A stretch of 64,000 nucleotides of DNA from Aquarana catesbeiana (Eukaryota; Chordata; Amphibia; Anura; Ranidae): positions 491,245,581-491,309,580 of the forward strand of contig NC_133326.1 of assembly GCF_042186555.1 (NCBI RefSeq), read 5' to 3'. Made by a program: the position numbers and the translations under genes. A model generated the notes under the pieces. That model was not told where the DNA came from, searched no databases, and saw nothing but the letters and a program-made list of their open reading frames with translations. Shown here in pieces: positions 52,911 to 63,232 of this stretch; positions within the stretch are counted from its first letter, which is position 1; every line of letters begins with the position of its first letter.

Positions 52911-53930
52911 TGAGCCGGAGAGGGTGTAGCACTACCCCCCGCACCTCGGGGAACCAGAAGTCCAGGGAAATAGGCAACTATTTCCCGCGAGGGGACCGGA
53001 AAGCAAAGCCACGCCGGCTTCCAAGATGGCGGCCACCCGCTCGGCGGCAGCACAGGCTGCACACACAGCAACCAAGGTACAGGCCGTGCACTCACCCTCA
53101 CTCCCCCCGGTCCTCAGACCCGGAGCCCAATGAGCCAATTAGTCCCCCTCACTCCAGAAGCATCAGGAGAGATCTTACAGGAGGGAAATTAGTGATCTCC
53201 GCAAAGACATAGGCCACTGATTAGAGGACATTGAGACTACTGTAGAGGAATCTGCCACCAGAATCTCGGAACATGAGACCATATTGCAAGAGCACACTAA
53301 TCAAATTCAACAACTGTTTAATCGTCTGGGCGACCAAGAGAACAGAAGCCGTTCCAACAATATCCGCATTCGCTGATTGACAGAATTGGTGGAAAACAAG
53401 GATTTAGCAGTGGCGGCCTCCACTATGCTTAATCAGCTGCTGAACAAACCCAAAGAGGCACCGATTGAAATTGATAGAATTCACAGATCACTGGGGCCCC
53501 ACAACCCAAACCCTGCCTACCCCAGGGATGTCATTTGCCGCATACATTTCTTCAATGTGAAAACCCACATCATGTAAGTAGCTCGCTCCCAAGAGTCAAT
53601 CATATTCAATGATGGCCCTGTTATGCTGTTAACTGATCTTTCGAGACAGACCCTACTTATGCAGAAAGCCCTGAAACCAGTAACAGATGCCTTACAAGCC
53701 AGATCAAATATCGATGGGGATTCCCATTCCAACTCTCTGCATCACAGAATGGCAAATCGACTGCCTTACGCACCCTTGGGGACCTGGCTAACTTCTTAGG
53801 GACTTTTGAACTTCCACAAATCCAGGTACCGGATTTGCCCCTCAGATCGGCGATCCCAGGTCTCCCTCTCTTCTGGATGGGAAACATACTCCAAAAAAGA
53901 AACGTTCCAAATCTCCAACTGAATGAAGCT
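52911..53930 (+). pseudogene. LINE ORF1, broken
   Basis: Blocks in order: a Ser/Arg/Ala-rich N-terminus, a heptad-like region around 53180-53330, QENRSRSNNIRIR (53337-53375) followed by a stop where the intact homologue has RGLPE, IEIDRIHRSLGPHNPNPAYP, RDVICRIHFFNVKTHIM and stop, ALKPVTDALQ, and a short basic end. The intact homologue is at 8048-9187. At least three stops and one frameshift. Confidence 0.85.
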
Positions 53931-54696
53931 CCTTCCCCCCCACCGGCCGGCGGGGATTCTGTCTTATCAACTCAACTTTGTTTTTGAGTTTTTTTCCCCC
54001 TTGACCTGGAACCCTCGGGAGGGGTGAGTGACCCCTAAGGTTGGTCATTTCCCCCCGGAAAATGGGAAAAAGAAAGACTTGACGGCTTATTCGGCTGTCA
54101 TCAGGGAAAATTGTCTGCCTTAAATGTCAGAGGTTAAATGCACTATTATACTATAGTTTTTTGTTGTCCCTGAAAATTGCACAAATTACTTGACTTACAT
54201 TTTAGATTGCACACGGTGGTGCATTACCTATTTTCTTGATGTTTTACCTTCGGTTATGACTTGGACGGGGGCGGAGTGCCCCAAGTCAGATTAGCCACGT
54301 TCCCCCCACTAGGGTTGGCAGAGTCTTTACTGCCTCTGTATTTGATGTTCATTTTAGTTTTACAAGGTAGCGTCCATATTCTCTACCCCAGTTTTGACAC
54401 TAGAGGGAGCTACCCCCTCACAGGTTGCAGTGGTACGCTCAGACGTACACAATCCATTAAGTTCCTACACCGCTCTCTACGACACCCTCCCCAAGACTAC
54501 CTTGCACTAACAATCCACATAATTCACTTTTGTCTACTACCACTTCAGTGCATATACCCTCTCCCTTTCCTTTACCCTCTGTTTTCCTACCTCCTCCCCT
54601 ATCCTCCTACTATCTCAGCTCAGCATCCCACTATTAAGCTTTTTCACACTATAACTCTCAATAGCTCAGCATATAACCTCAGGATCCCCATATCAT
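53931..54696 (+). other. Inter-ORF spacer of the LINE
   Basis: About 0.77 kb, the same length as the spacer at 7271-8047. A Leu/Ser/Pro-rich frame (54261-54698) is compositional. Confidence 0.5.
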
Positions 54697-55294
54697 GACA
54701 TCCACCTTAAGAGTTCAAGATATCCTAACTAAATTGTAGAGGATTCCATGCACCAGAAGAGTGCAGACAGATATTACACCACTTCCACAAAGCCAAAACA
54801 CAGATACTGTTATTACAGAAGCCCATTTCCGCTCAGATACAATTCCATTCACTACCTGACAAACACTTCACAACATGGTACCATAGCACCAATCCCATGG
54901 CTAAAAAGAAAGGGGTTTTAGTGGCCTTCCATAGCTCTTTTACTCCGGAAGTACTTGATTCAGACATAGACCCTAAAGGACGTTTTTTGTTCTTGAAATT
55001 ACAATATCAACAGACTGTTTTTACAATTGATAATGTTTATCTCCCGAACCAGGAGCAGCTCCATTTCCTTTCCTCTGTGACAGCCCCCCTGAAGACCTTT
55101 GTGACTCCCAATTTAATCCTAGGGGGAGACTTCAACATTCCCTTCATCCCGAGACTGGATTCCTCCACCGGTAAGTCACACATCACTGAACAAAATATGT
55201 TCCATCCTAGCGGAATTTTCCCTAGTCGATACATGGCGACTTTTACACCCTGCTGAGAGAGACTACACATATTACTCCCCTGCTCACAAATCCT
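54697..55294 (+). pseudogene. LINE ORF2 endonuclease, part 1
   Basis: Starts at ATG 54697 and is broken early, then resumes at 54897-55256 with KKGVLVAFHSSFTPEVLDSD, LILGGDFNIPFIPRLDSSTG. The GGDFN box is kept. A frameshift near 55200 ends the readable frame, and the TYYSPAHK block leads into the insertion. Confidence 0.85.
55281..55294. repeat. Target-site duplication, left copy
   Basis: TGCTCACAAATCCT, identical to 56117-56130. Confidence 0.93.
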
Positions 55295-56116
55295 GGCAAC
55301 TAAGGGGAGACATACATAGGAGAGAACAAAAGAGCTGCGCACCCCGAAATTGATTTGTCTAAAGAATTTAGGATTCCCCAGTGGGGCTTTAAAGCAGCAA
55401 AGTACACCATTACAAAAAATCATTAATAAGACAGTTTATTGACAAAGTGTCCAGTATCATATATTCATGTAGAATCTGGTCCAATGATAAATTCATATTT
55501 CATAAAACGGCAAAAATACATTTATAATCCATAAAGCGGTAAAAATGCATATCACATCATTACATTACATAGTGTAGTAAAATGCCGAAGCACCGACGCG
55601 TTTCGACCTATATGTGGTCTCTTCAGGGGGCACATCTGAATCTATAAAGTAATACAAATATTCAGAATTGTGGATATTTTCTAAAAAAGAATCACATTAG
55701 ATAAATCATGATGATGGGTTTTACCGTTAAAATGAGGTAGATGTCTCTAATAGGGGCATTGGGGAGCCATTGAGAGGTCCGAATGGTACGCAGGCCATCT
55801 CCACCCCCCCGACGGGGAAAGAGCCAGTCCCAAGGGGTTTACAAGGAGCCACACTGGTGCACGCCCCCCCGGGGGAGCGAAAGGGTGAACACCTGCAATA
55901 GACATCCATAGATAGCCAATTAATGAAGTAATGTATTAGCATTTGAGTCATCATTGTAAGTATTAATTTAGATTGTATATAGAGACTGAAAATGTGTACA
56001 TATTTAGGAATATTAATTGTATCACATGAATTAGGCGAATAATCCAAATGAATTGGTGTTGCTAACAAACCCTATGCAGTGTGCAAATTAGTGCCTGGTG
56101 TGTGTGTGAAAGTGTG
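55295..56116 (-). mobile_element. Hammerhead-bearing Penelope-like insert, 822 bp
   Basis: Bounded by a 14-bp identical TSD. On the minus strand it has a hammerhead core (55590-55632), then ~0.2 kb with GTCAATAAACTG (poly(A)-like), TTTTTTGTAATGG and a terminal part ending AGTTGCC. The same order (hammerhead, AATAAA-like, TTTTTTGTAATG) is seen at 61057-61290. No coding domain. Assignment to Penelope-like elements rests on known hammerhead association and is inferred. Confidence 0.75.
55590..55632 (-). ncRNA. Hammerhead ribozyme core
   Basis: The reverse strand reads CTGAAGA (fits CUGANGA), stem II GACC-7 nt-GGTC (perfect 4 bp), GAAA, then the self-complementary ACGCGT and C as predicted cleavage base, followed by GGTGC that can pair (4 of 5) with GCCCC upstream of CTGA. 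The tiny palindromic stem III suggests cleavage as a dimer, as described for Penelope-type hammerheads. Confidence 0.75.
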
Positions 56117-56130
56117 TGCTCACAAATCCT

Positions 56131-57060
56131 ATAGTAGGATAGATTACATTTTCCTCTCACAAACACTACTGGACCTTGATCTTACGAGTGGGATCAGTCT
56201 GAAATTGTGGTCAGATCATGCACCAATACACGTAACCCTCAGCAGACTGCCACAACGTGCACGTAGATCTACCTGGAGATTAAATGATAATCTACCGAAC
56301 GACATTGCATGTACTGCAGGAGTGTCTAAAGCCATCACAGACTTTGTCCAACTCCACACTGGAGATGAAACTTCTGCCATGAACAAATGGGAGACCCTGA
56401 AGTGCGTGCTTAGAGGGATTTTTATCCAACATGGTTCTAGACTAAAAAGAGCTTGCACGGACTACACAAAACGCCTTTTCACTCTGATCACCACTCTCGA
56501 ATCCACGCACAATCGCACACTAGACCCCAAGACATTAGTAGAACTGTCAAATGCATGACAAGACTTGTTACAACTCTTTACAGATAGATCACTAACTGCC
56601 TGTAATAAAGGTTGTCACATTCATTATTCCCAAGTGAATAAGTGTGGGAGACATTTGCCCAGGGTTATACACCCTAGACAGCAGAGACAAAACATACCTC
56701 ACATTATTTCCCCATCCAAACAAAAAAAACACAAAAACTCAGAGATCGTCTCCGAATTCAGAGACTATTACTCCTCTGAGCCCAGGCCCAGACGCATATA
56801 TCCCCCAGTTTTATAAAACGTTCGCTCAACAACTGGCCCCTATAATGGCTCGAGCATTTGAGGAGGTGGATGAGACACATCCATTACCACCACAACTCCT
56901 TCAGGCCCAGATAGTAATATTACCCAAACCTGGAAACGATCATTCACAATGCAGCAATTACAGGCCCATATCCCTATTAAATGTCAACCTCAAATTATTC
57001 TCTAAAATCATAGCTACCCGCTTAGCCCCCCTACTACCTTCCCTAGTTCATAGCGACCAG
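56131..57060 (+). pseudogene. LINE ORF2, endonuclease end to early reverse transcriptase
   Basis: Resumes with SRIDYIFLSQTLLDLDLTSG, LWSDHAPIHVTLSR (catalytic His region), then ARRSTWRLNDNLPND, KWETLKCVLRG, and in a second frame SPGPDAYIPQFYK, QIVILPKPGNDHSQCSNYRP, LLNVNLKLFSKIIATRLAPL. Frameshifts near 56560 and 56780; about a dozen codons appear deleted around SSEPRP. It breaks at the hAT derivative. Confidence 0.85.
57053..57060. repeat. Target-site duplication, left copy
   Basis: GCGACCAG, identical to 57924-57931. Confidence 0.93.
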
Positions 57061-57923
57061 TAGGGATGAGCCGAACACCCCCCTGTTTGGCTCGCTCCAG
57101 AACTTGCGAACAGGCAAAAAATTTGTTCGAACATGTGAACACCGTTAAAGTCTATGAGACACGAAAATGAATAATCAAAAGTGCTAATTTTAAAGGCTTA
57201 TATGCAAGTTATTGTCATAAAAAATGTTTGGGGACCTGGGTCCTGCCCCAGGGGACAAGGATCAATGCAAAAAAAAGTTTTAAAAATGTCTCTTTTTTCG
57301 GGAGCAGTGATTTTAATAATGCTTAAAGTGAAACAATAAAAGTGTAATATCCCTTTAAATTTCGTACCTGGGGGGTTTCTATAGTATGCCTGTAAAGGGG
57401 GGCATGTTTCACGTGTTTAGAACAGTCCGATAGCAAAATGACATTTCAAAGGAAAAAAAGGCATTTAAAACTACTCATGGCTATTAATGAATTGCCGGTC
57501 CGACAATACACATAAAAGTTCATTGATAAAAATGGCATGGGAATTTCCCACAGGGGAACCCCGAACCAAAATTTAAAAAAAAATGACGTGGGGGGTCCCC
57601 CTAAATTCCATACCAGGCCCTTCAGGTCTGGTATGGATATTAAGGGGAACCCCGGACAAAATTTTTTTTAAAAATGGCGTGGGGTCCCCCTCAAAATCTA
57701 TACCAGACCCTTCAGGTCTGGTATGGATTTTAAGAGGAACCCCATGCCAAAATTTTAAAAAAATGGCGTGGGGTCCCCCTAAAAATCCATACCAGACCCT
57801 TATCCGAGCACGCAACCTGGCAGCAACGCAACCTTCCCCAAATTGTTCACTGTTCGGCGAACTTGCGTACAGCCGATGTTCGAGTCGAACATGAGTTCGA
57901 CTCGAACTCGAAGCTCATCCCTA
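57061..57923. mobile_element. 863-bp non-autonomous hAT derivative
   Basis: Ends TAGGGATGAGC and GCTCATCCCTA with perfect 8-bp TSD. The first ~420 bp match the reverse complement of the right end of the 8.2-kb hAT (CAGGGGACA, GATTTTAATAATGCTTAAAG, CCTGTAAAGG blocks), and the last ~100 bp match its left end (CGAGTCGAACATGAGTTCG). It lacks the transposase. It has three copies of a ~92-bp hairpin repeat at 57575-57800. Confidence 0.92.
57575..57800. repeat. ~92-bp hairpin repeat, three copies
   Basis: Units start with GGCGTGGGGTCCCCCT at about 57581, 57676 and 57766. They hold the near-perfect hairpin CCATACCAGACCC-TTCA-GGTCTGGTATGG. The three lie 90-95 bp apart. Confidence 0.9.
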
Positions 57924-58729
57924 GCGACCAGGTAGGATTCATACCAAGTCGAGAAGCTAGGGACAACACTAGAAAATCCCTACATCTCATATTGTACGTC
58001 CAACACCACAATATCTCCACGTGCCTGCTAGCATGTGACGCCGAGAAGGCATTCAATAGGGTAAGTTAGCCCTTTTTACATGCATCACTGCTTCAGATAG
58101 GCCTGGGCCTGAAGCTATTGAACAAAATCATGTCACTCTACTCCAATCCATCTGCTAAGGTGGCTACCAATGGGGAGTCCTCGGAGGCTTTCGAGATCAG
58201 AAACGGTACAAGACAAGGGTGTCCATTGTCACCGTTATTATTTGCACTCACTGTCGAACACCTAGCCCAGGCCATCCAAAGTAATGACATCATACACGGG
58301 ATTCCCACGCCCTCTGCTCACCGCATGTTATCACTCTATGCTGACAACTTACTTCTTTATGTCACACAGCCGCATGTTAGCATCCCCGCCTTACTCCAGG
58401 AGCTTGACCGCTTCGGAGTGCACAGCAACTTCAAACTAAATATTACTAAAACAGAGGCCCTGAATATCTCCCTCAACCCGATCACGGCATCCCTAATTTA
58501 GAGAAAATTTCCATTCCACTGGCAATCACGCTCAATTAAATATTTGGGGGCAGAGATCCCTAGAGACTTGCATGACATATATAACCTGAATTACAGCCCT
58601 TTGCTGAAGAAAATTCGAGGTTCATTAGAATCCTGGCATCACCTCAAGCTCTCATGGTGGGGACGCATGAATGTCCTCAAAATGGACATTCTTCCTAAAT
58701 TACTTTATTTATTTCAAACCCTGCCCATA
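57924..58729 (+). pseudogene. LINE ORF2 reverse transcriptase, part 2
   Basis: Resumes VGFIPSREARDNTRKSL, LLACDAEKAFNR, then after a stop LNKIMSLYSNPSAKV, IRNGTRQGCPLSPLLFAL, the altered catalytic box LSLYADNLLLYV (Asn in place of the second Asp), ELDRFGVHSNFKLN, and WGRMNVLKMDILPKLLYLFQ. Stops at 58067 and 58501. It breaks at the Tc1 element. Confidence 0.88.
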
Positions 58730-60363
58730 AAGTGGGGACGGAAAGTACTCAGACCCTCTTAAATTTTTCACTCTTTGTTATATTGCAGCCATTTGCTAAA
58801 ATAATTTAAGTTCATTTTTTTCCTCGTTAATGTACACACAGCACCTCATATTGACAGAAAAACACAGAATTGATGACATTTTTGCAGATTTATTAAAAAG
58901 GAAAAACTGAAATATCACAGGGTCCTAAGTATTCAGACCCTTTGCTCAGTATTTAGTAGAAGCACCCTTTTGATCTAATACAGCCATGAGTCTTTTTGGG
59001 AAGTCTGCAACAAGTTTTTCACACCTGGATTTGGGGAACCTCTGCCATTCCTCCTGGCAAATCCTCTCCAGTTCTGTCAGGTTGGATGTTAAACGTTGGT
59101 GGACAGCCATTTTTAGGTCTCTCCAGAGATGCTCAATTGGGTTTAAGTCAGGGCTCTGGCTGGGCCATTCAAGAACAGTCACGGAGTTGTTGTGAGGCCA
59201 CTCCTTCGTTATTTTAGCTGTGTGCTTAGGGTCATTGTCTTGTTGGAAGGTAAATCTTCGGCCCAGTCTGAGGTCCTGAGCACTCTGGAAAAGGTTTTTG
59301 TCCAGGATATCCCTGTACTTGGCCGCATTCATCGTTCCCTTGGTTGCACCCAGTCGCCCTGTCCCTGCAGCTGAAAAACACCCCCACAGCAGGATGCTGC
59401 CACCACCATGCTTCACTGTTGGGACTGTATTGGACAGGTGATGAGCAGTACCTGGTTTTCTCCACACATACCGCTTAGAATTAAGTCCAAAAAGTTCTAT
59501 CTTGGTCTCATCAGACCAGAGAATCTTATTTCTCACCATCTTGGAGTCCTTCAGGTGTTTTTTTAGCAAACTCCATGTGGGCTTTCATGTGTCTTGCACT
59601 GAGGAGAAGCTTCCGTCTGGCCACTGTGCCATAAAGCCCCGACTGGTGGAGGGCTGCAGTGATGGTTGACTTTCTACAACTTTCTCCCATCTCCCGACTG
59701 CATCTCTGGAGCTCAGCCACAGTGATCTTTGGGTTCTCCTTTACCTCTCTCACCAAGGCTCTTCTCCCCCGATAGCTCAGTTTGGCCGGAAGGCCAGCTC
59801 TAGGAAGGGTTCTGGTCATCCCAAACATCTTCCATTTAAGGATTATGGAGGCTACTGTGCTCTTAGGAACCTTAAATGCAGCAGAAATTTTTTTTGTAAC
59901 CTTGGCCAGATCTATGCCTTGCCACAATTCTGTCTCTGAGCTCTTCAGGCAGTTCCTTTGACCTCATGATTCTCATTTGCTCTGACATGCACTGTGAGCT
60001 GTAAGGTCTTATATAGACAGGTGTGTGGCTTTCCTACTCAAGTCCAATCAGTATATTTAAACACAGCTGGACTCAAATGAAGGCAGAGAACCATCTCAAG
60101 GATGATCAGAAGAAATGGACAGCACCTGAGTTAAATATATGAGTGTCACAGCAAAGGGTCTGAATACTTAGGACCATGTGATATTTCAGTTTTTCTTTTT
60201 TAATAAATCTGCAAAAATGTCAACAATAAGTGTTTTTCTGTCAATATGGGGTGCTGTGTGTACATTAATGAGGAAAAAAATGAACTTAAATGATTTTAGA
60301 AAATGGCTGCAATATAACAGAGTGAAAAATTTAAGGGGGTCTGAATACTTTCCGTCCCCACTG
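58730..60363 (-). mobile_element. Tc1/mariner element with IR/DR ends
   Basis: 1634 bp flanked by TA (58728-58729 and 60364-60365). The ends AGTGGGGACGGAAAGTACTC and ATACTTTCCGTCCCCACTG are inverted; the inverted repeats are about 215 bp. The motif AGTA(T/C)TCAGACCC occurs at the outer end and again about 190 bp inward (AAGTATTCAGACCCTTTGC), the IR/DR arrangement. It contains one transposase gene on the minus strand with two homopolymer frameshifts. Confidence 0.95.
58946..59927 (-). pseudogene. Tc1-family transposase, frameshifted
   Basis: Cut-and-paste transposase. The N-terminal frame (59526-59927) holds the helix-turn-helix DNA-binding region (KKISAAFKVPKSTVASIILK) and the second HTH (ENPKITVAELQR, KSTITAALHQSGL). 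The C-terminal frame (58946-59569) holds the catalytic triad: ILWSDETKIELFG (Asp), TFQQDNDPKHTA (Asp) and SPDLNPIEHLW (Glu). The two frames are separated by an indel in the T7 tract at 59558-59564. A further one in the T8 tract near 59886-59893 cuts off the N-terminus, whose other frame begins near 59980. All catalytic residues remain. Confidence 0.93.
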
Positions 60364-61056
60364 TACTTCTCCCCAAAGCTTTCTTTCTCATGCTTCGCTC
60401 CCTAATGGTCAAGTTTATCTGGCCACACCACCCCTCCAGACTTAAACATAAAGCACTTTGTGCCCCCAAAATTCGAGGAGGCATTGGTCTCCCGGACTTT
60501 CAAATATATCATACATCGGCTATAATCTTGAGATTTCTCGAATGGTTCCCGTGACCTCTAACCAAACCATGCACGATCATCGAGCAAGACATGGCAGAGG
60601 TAGACTTTAGGACTCTTCTGTGGGGATACATCACTAAATTCCGCACTATGGACAGAATATCCCCCCTAACAATAGCAGCACTAACCACATGGTACAGCAA
60701 ACAAACCACCTTCACCCTATCCACAGACCCTAGCCCTCTTTCTTCCTTGTTTGACAACCCAGCACTCCCAATCTACAACACAGCACTGGACAGTGTGGCT
60801 CATATACAAGAGAGCAATAGCTTACAGCCAGACAGTTTGTCCACTCCTCTACAGGCCAATTCCATCCACAACCAGACAAACAATCCCCCACCTCAGTTGA
60901 CTGGCTTTCCATGCTATTCCTATCACAACATAGCAGGACGCTTCATCTCTCAGGACAGGTCCACAGACCACTCACGACATTTGAGGATATGTGTAGTCTC
61001 TCTCAGACCCCCAAACACCTTCTATCTCTCAGTAGGAATAGAGAAAAGGGATTATA
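60364..61056 (+). pseudogene. LINE ORF2, C-terminal part
   Basis: After the Tc1, blocks collinear with the intact homologue: KIRGGIGLPDFQIY (60465-60510), EVDFRTLLWGYITKF, ISPLTIAALTTWYSKQ, LSTDPSPLSSLFDNP (60591-60780), then a diverged region. Ends in the second hammerhead-bearing insert. Confidence 0.8.
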
Positions 61057-61440
61057 GCAGTGCCCAAAAATATAATCATTACAAAAAATACATAAAAAGT
61101 TTAATTTTATTTAATACAAAGATAAAAGCAAAAAAAAATATATTTTATATACATACATGGGTGTGTAGACAAGGACAAAACAAGGGAATATACATTAGAG
61201 GCAAGCCCATGTGTTAAGAGGCCAATATAGGTTACAGGTAATAAGTTCCTACATGTTTCGCCAAGACATTGGCTTCTTCAGGGAAAATGATGTTAACCTG
61301 TACAAAATGTAGATTCTAGACAAGAAAACAAAAAAAGCACACGAAAAAATATACATATTAATAATAATTAACATGTATAAAGGCATATTTTGTATTTTTT
61401 AAATACTGGAAGCATGGCATGGCTATAAATGGCTCCCCAT
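61057..61440 (-). mobile_element. Second hammerhead-bearing Penelope-like insert
   Basis: On the minus strand a hammerhead core (61248-61286) is followed by ~0.2 kb with TTAAATAAAATTAAAC, TTTTTTGTAATGATTATA and TTTTTGGGCACTGC. This order matches the insert at 55295-56116. It interrupts LINE ORF2. The TSD was not identified and the right border is approximate. Confidence 0.6.
61248..61286 (-). ncRNA. Hammerhead ribozyme core
   Basis: The reverse strand reads TTCC (stem I), CTGAAGA, A, stem II GCCAA-TGTC-TTGGC (perfect 5 bp), GAAA, the self-complementary ACATGT, then A as candidate cleavage base and GGAA, which pairs fully with TTCC. All conserved core positions fit the hammerhead consensus. 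The best-preserved of the four cores. Confidence 0.8.
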
Positions 61441-61612
61441 GGCTGGTAAACCCCCCACATCCCAATACCTACCCCGTTATCTCCAATGGCAAATAAGGCA
61501 CCGAGACCACCCCAAAAGGAATCAACAGAATTGCACTGCAACTAACTGTAGCTGCAGGGGGCCGACAAAGACCTAGCATATTAGAAGGAAAGAATTGTAT
61601 CAATATAATATA
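61441..61612 (+). pseudogene. LINE ORF2, last fragment
   Basis: A weak match to the C-terminal end of ORF2: RPSILEGKNCINII (61570-61608) against RHWKSTTSPSILEWV of the intact homologue. Ends at the LTR. Confidence 0.45.
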
Positions 61613-62688
61613 TGTAGCACTAACTCTCTGCGGTGCTGCTGGTTTAAGCGGGTCTGTTACCTTCACTTTGCTTCCTTTTGTTTCACCGGCACTGGGTCTA
61701 GGGGTTCCGTTGAGTTTTCTTCTGGATGACGCACACACCAACACTGGAGTACATTTTCAATGCTTTATTAAACAGACAAACTTTAGGAAATAGCAGGAAA
61801 GAGGCGGAAAAGGAAACTTTCAGGAGAAACTCAAATATCTTCTTGTAGAATCTTAGTGACAAATGTCCTGGTAGAATTCAGATAATTATGTGGAATGCGC
61901 TCCCCTTGTGGGACACACTCCTTGCTCGTCTGGATAGGCCTCTCTCACCGGTCTAGCAGCCAGTACGCAGCACGAATCAAAAGTCTCTGCCACAGACTTG
62001 TTTGGGGGGATAAATCCATACGATCCTCTGCCACAGGATGTATCAGATTTTCTGCAGTGAAAGTCAGTCACAGTACCTGAACCTTTAAGCCGAACCGGCA
62101 ACACTATGCTGTATAGTTACTTCTTTTGGATACGTCCTCCAACCGAGTCACCAGGCCCCTCTATAGACCAGCTCACCACGTAATCACCTCCAAGACGGGT
62201 CCTCCCCTGGGATCTCCTCGATTGTCCAGCTTCGTCACACAGGATCGACAGCTCAAGATCATTCCTCGGCCGCGGTGGTAGGCCCCAGACAAGCCTCTGG
62301 ACCCACCCCTGCGCTGCAGCATCGTGGGCCTCCCGATCGGAGGACCACGAGGTAGCTCCTTAACGCATACCTGCCGGCCAGGAGGGCCAGCAGGTGGCTG
62401 TAAAAAACGACCCTAGAACATGGCGTCTGTCCCATAAATACCCTCTTCCCAGAATGCAACTCGGAGGACCACCTCCACCGAGCTTGCCTCCGAGACAGAG
62501 GAGCATCCATACACTTTGACACGTTGCTTTACCAACACTGACCAGTGGCAACAGCGACACCCACCGGTCAGCACGGAAACACACACAATGTCAGCCAAGC
62601 TGGAACAGAGGCAAACTTTTACCTTCCTAATGCCCACATTACTAAATTTACCTAACATGCGGTAGATTGTAAATCTACCAGCGCTACA
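61613..62688 (-). repeat. 3' LTR of a gypsy-type element
   Basis: TGTAGCACTAAC at the left and AGCGCTACA at the right give perfect TG...CA ends, 1076 bp. A minus-strand AATAAA lies at about 61760-61770 (forward TTTATTAAAC), consistent with reverse orientation. It is inserted into LINE ORF2. Confidence 0.8.
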
Positions 62689-62704
62689 TACTCCCCCCAC
62701 TACA
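62689..62704 (-). other. Polypurine tract
   Basis: The minus strand reads GTAGTGGGGGGAGTA directly before the LTR start TGTAGCGC. It fixes the element's orientation (minus) and marks this as the 3' LTR. Confidence 0.75.
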
Positions 62705-63232
62705 ATAAACGTTGTCCCCAACGTCTGTCCGAACACAGTAACAGTAACTCTCAAGCCTGAGAGTAAGCATTTGAGTTTCTTTTAACTTTGGATAGACAAA
62801 GAGAGAGAAAGGACAGTTTAAAGACATTATGAGACTTATATCTTATAAAACAATATGTTCACAGCCGCGAACAAAACCACAAAATAATTGTACACAACCT
62901 CACTAACTAATTAGCTGAAAAGCCTCCCAGCTATGCATATGATCCGATGATCCCTGAAAAGGAAACACAGTTAAGCACACATATATACATATCCTATACG
63001 ACAGTAGGAGCAAAGCCTCATTAAAAATGAAACTCTCTTCCCACAATCCATACTACAAAACTTTAGGAGTCCATCCCTGCATAAGAACTCTTTTTTTTCT
63101 ATAAAAGAAATCCGGCTAGCAAAAGAAGTCCTTGGATTTAAACAATGAACAGGATCTGTAGATCTTGACCATGCAGATCTCCTTACCCTGACGCTATCTA
63201 GCTAAGTAACTTTAAAGTGGTAGTGTCCATAA
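62705..63232 (-). other. Non-coding sequence between the 3' ORF and polypurine tract
   Basis: About 0.53 kb, AT-rich, without a coding frame. The diverged relative at 52120 has a much shorter interval. Confidence 0.5.

Larger units (their letters stand above)
52798..61612 (+). mobile_element. Decayed L1-superfamily LINE with nested insertions
   Basis: Forward LINE with leader (~52798-52910), ORF1 (52911-53930), spacer, and ORF2 in pieces. It matches the LINE at 2863-9300 more closely than the one at 25244 (FRSDxIPF, RLDSSTGKS, AQAIxSN, LSPLLFAL blocks). Four insertions interrupt it: 55295-56116, 57061-57923, 58730-60363 and about 61057-61440. It is cut at 61612 by an LTR. Many point stops and frameshifts show it is old. 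Confidence 0.88.

Noticed and set aside
54261..54698. 145-codon forward frame in the LINE spacer
   Set aside because: Position matches the non-coding inter-ORF spacer of the related LINE; Leu/Pro/Ser-rich with no domain.
62259..62754. Overlapping reverse frames up to 113 codons
   Set aside because: Located within the LTR; no conserved domain and mutually overlapping.
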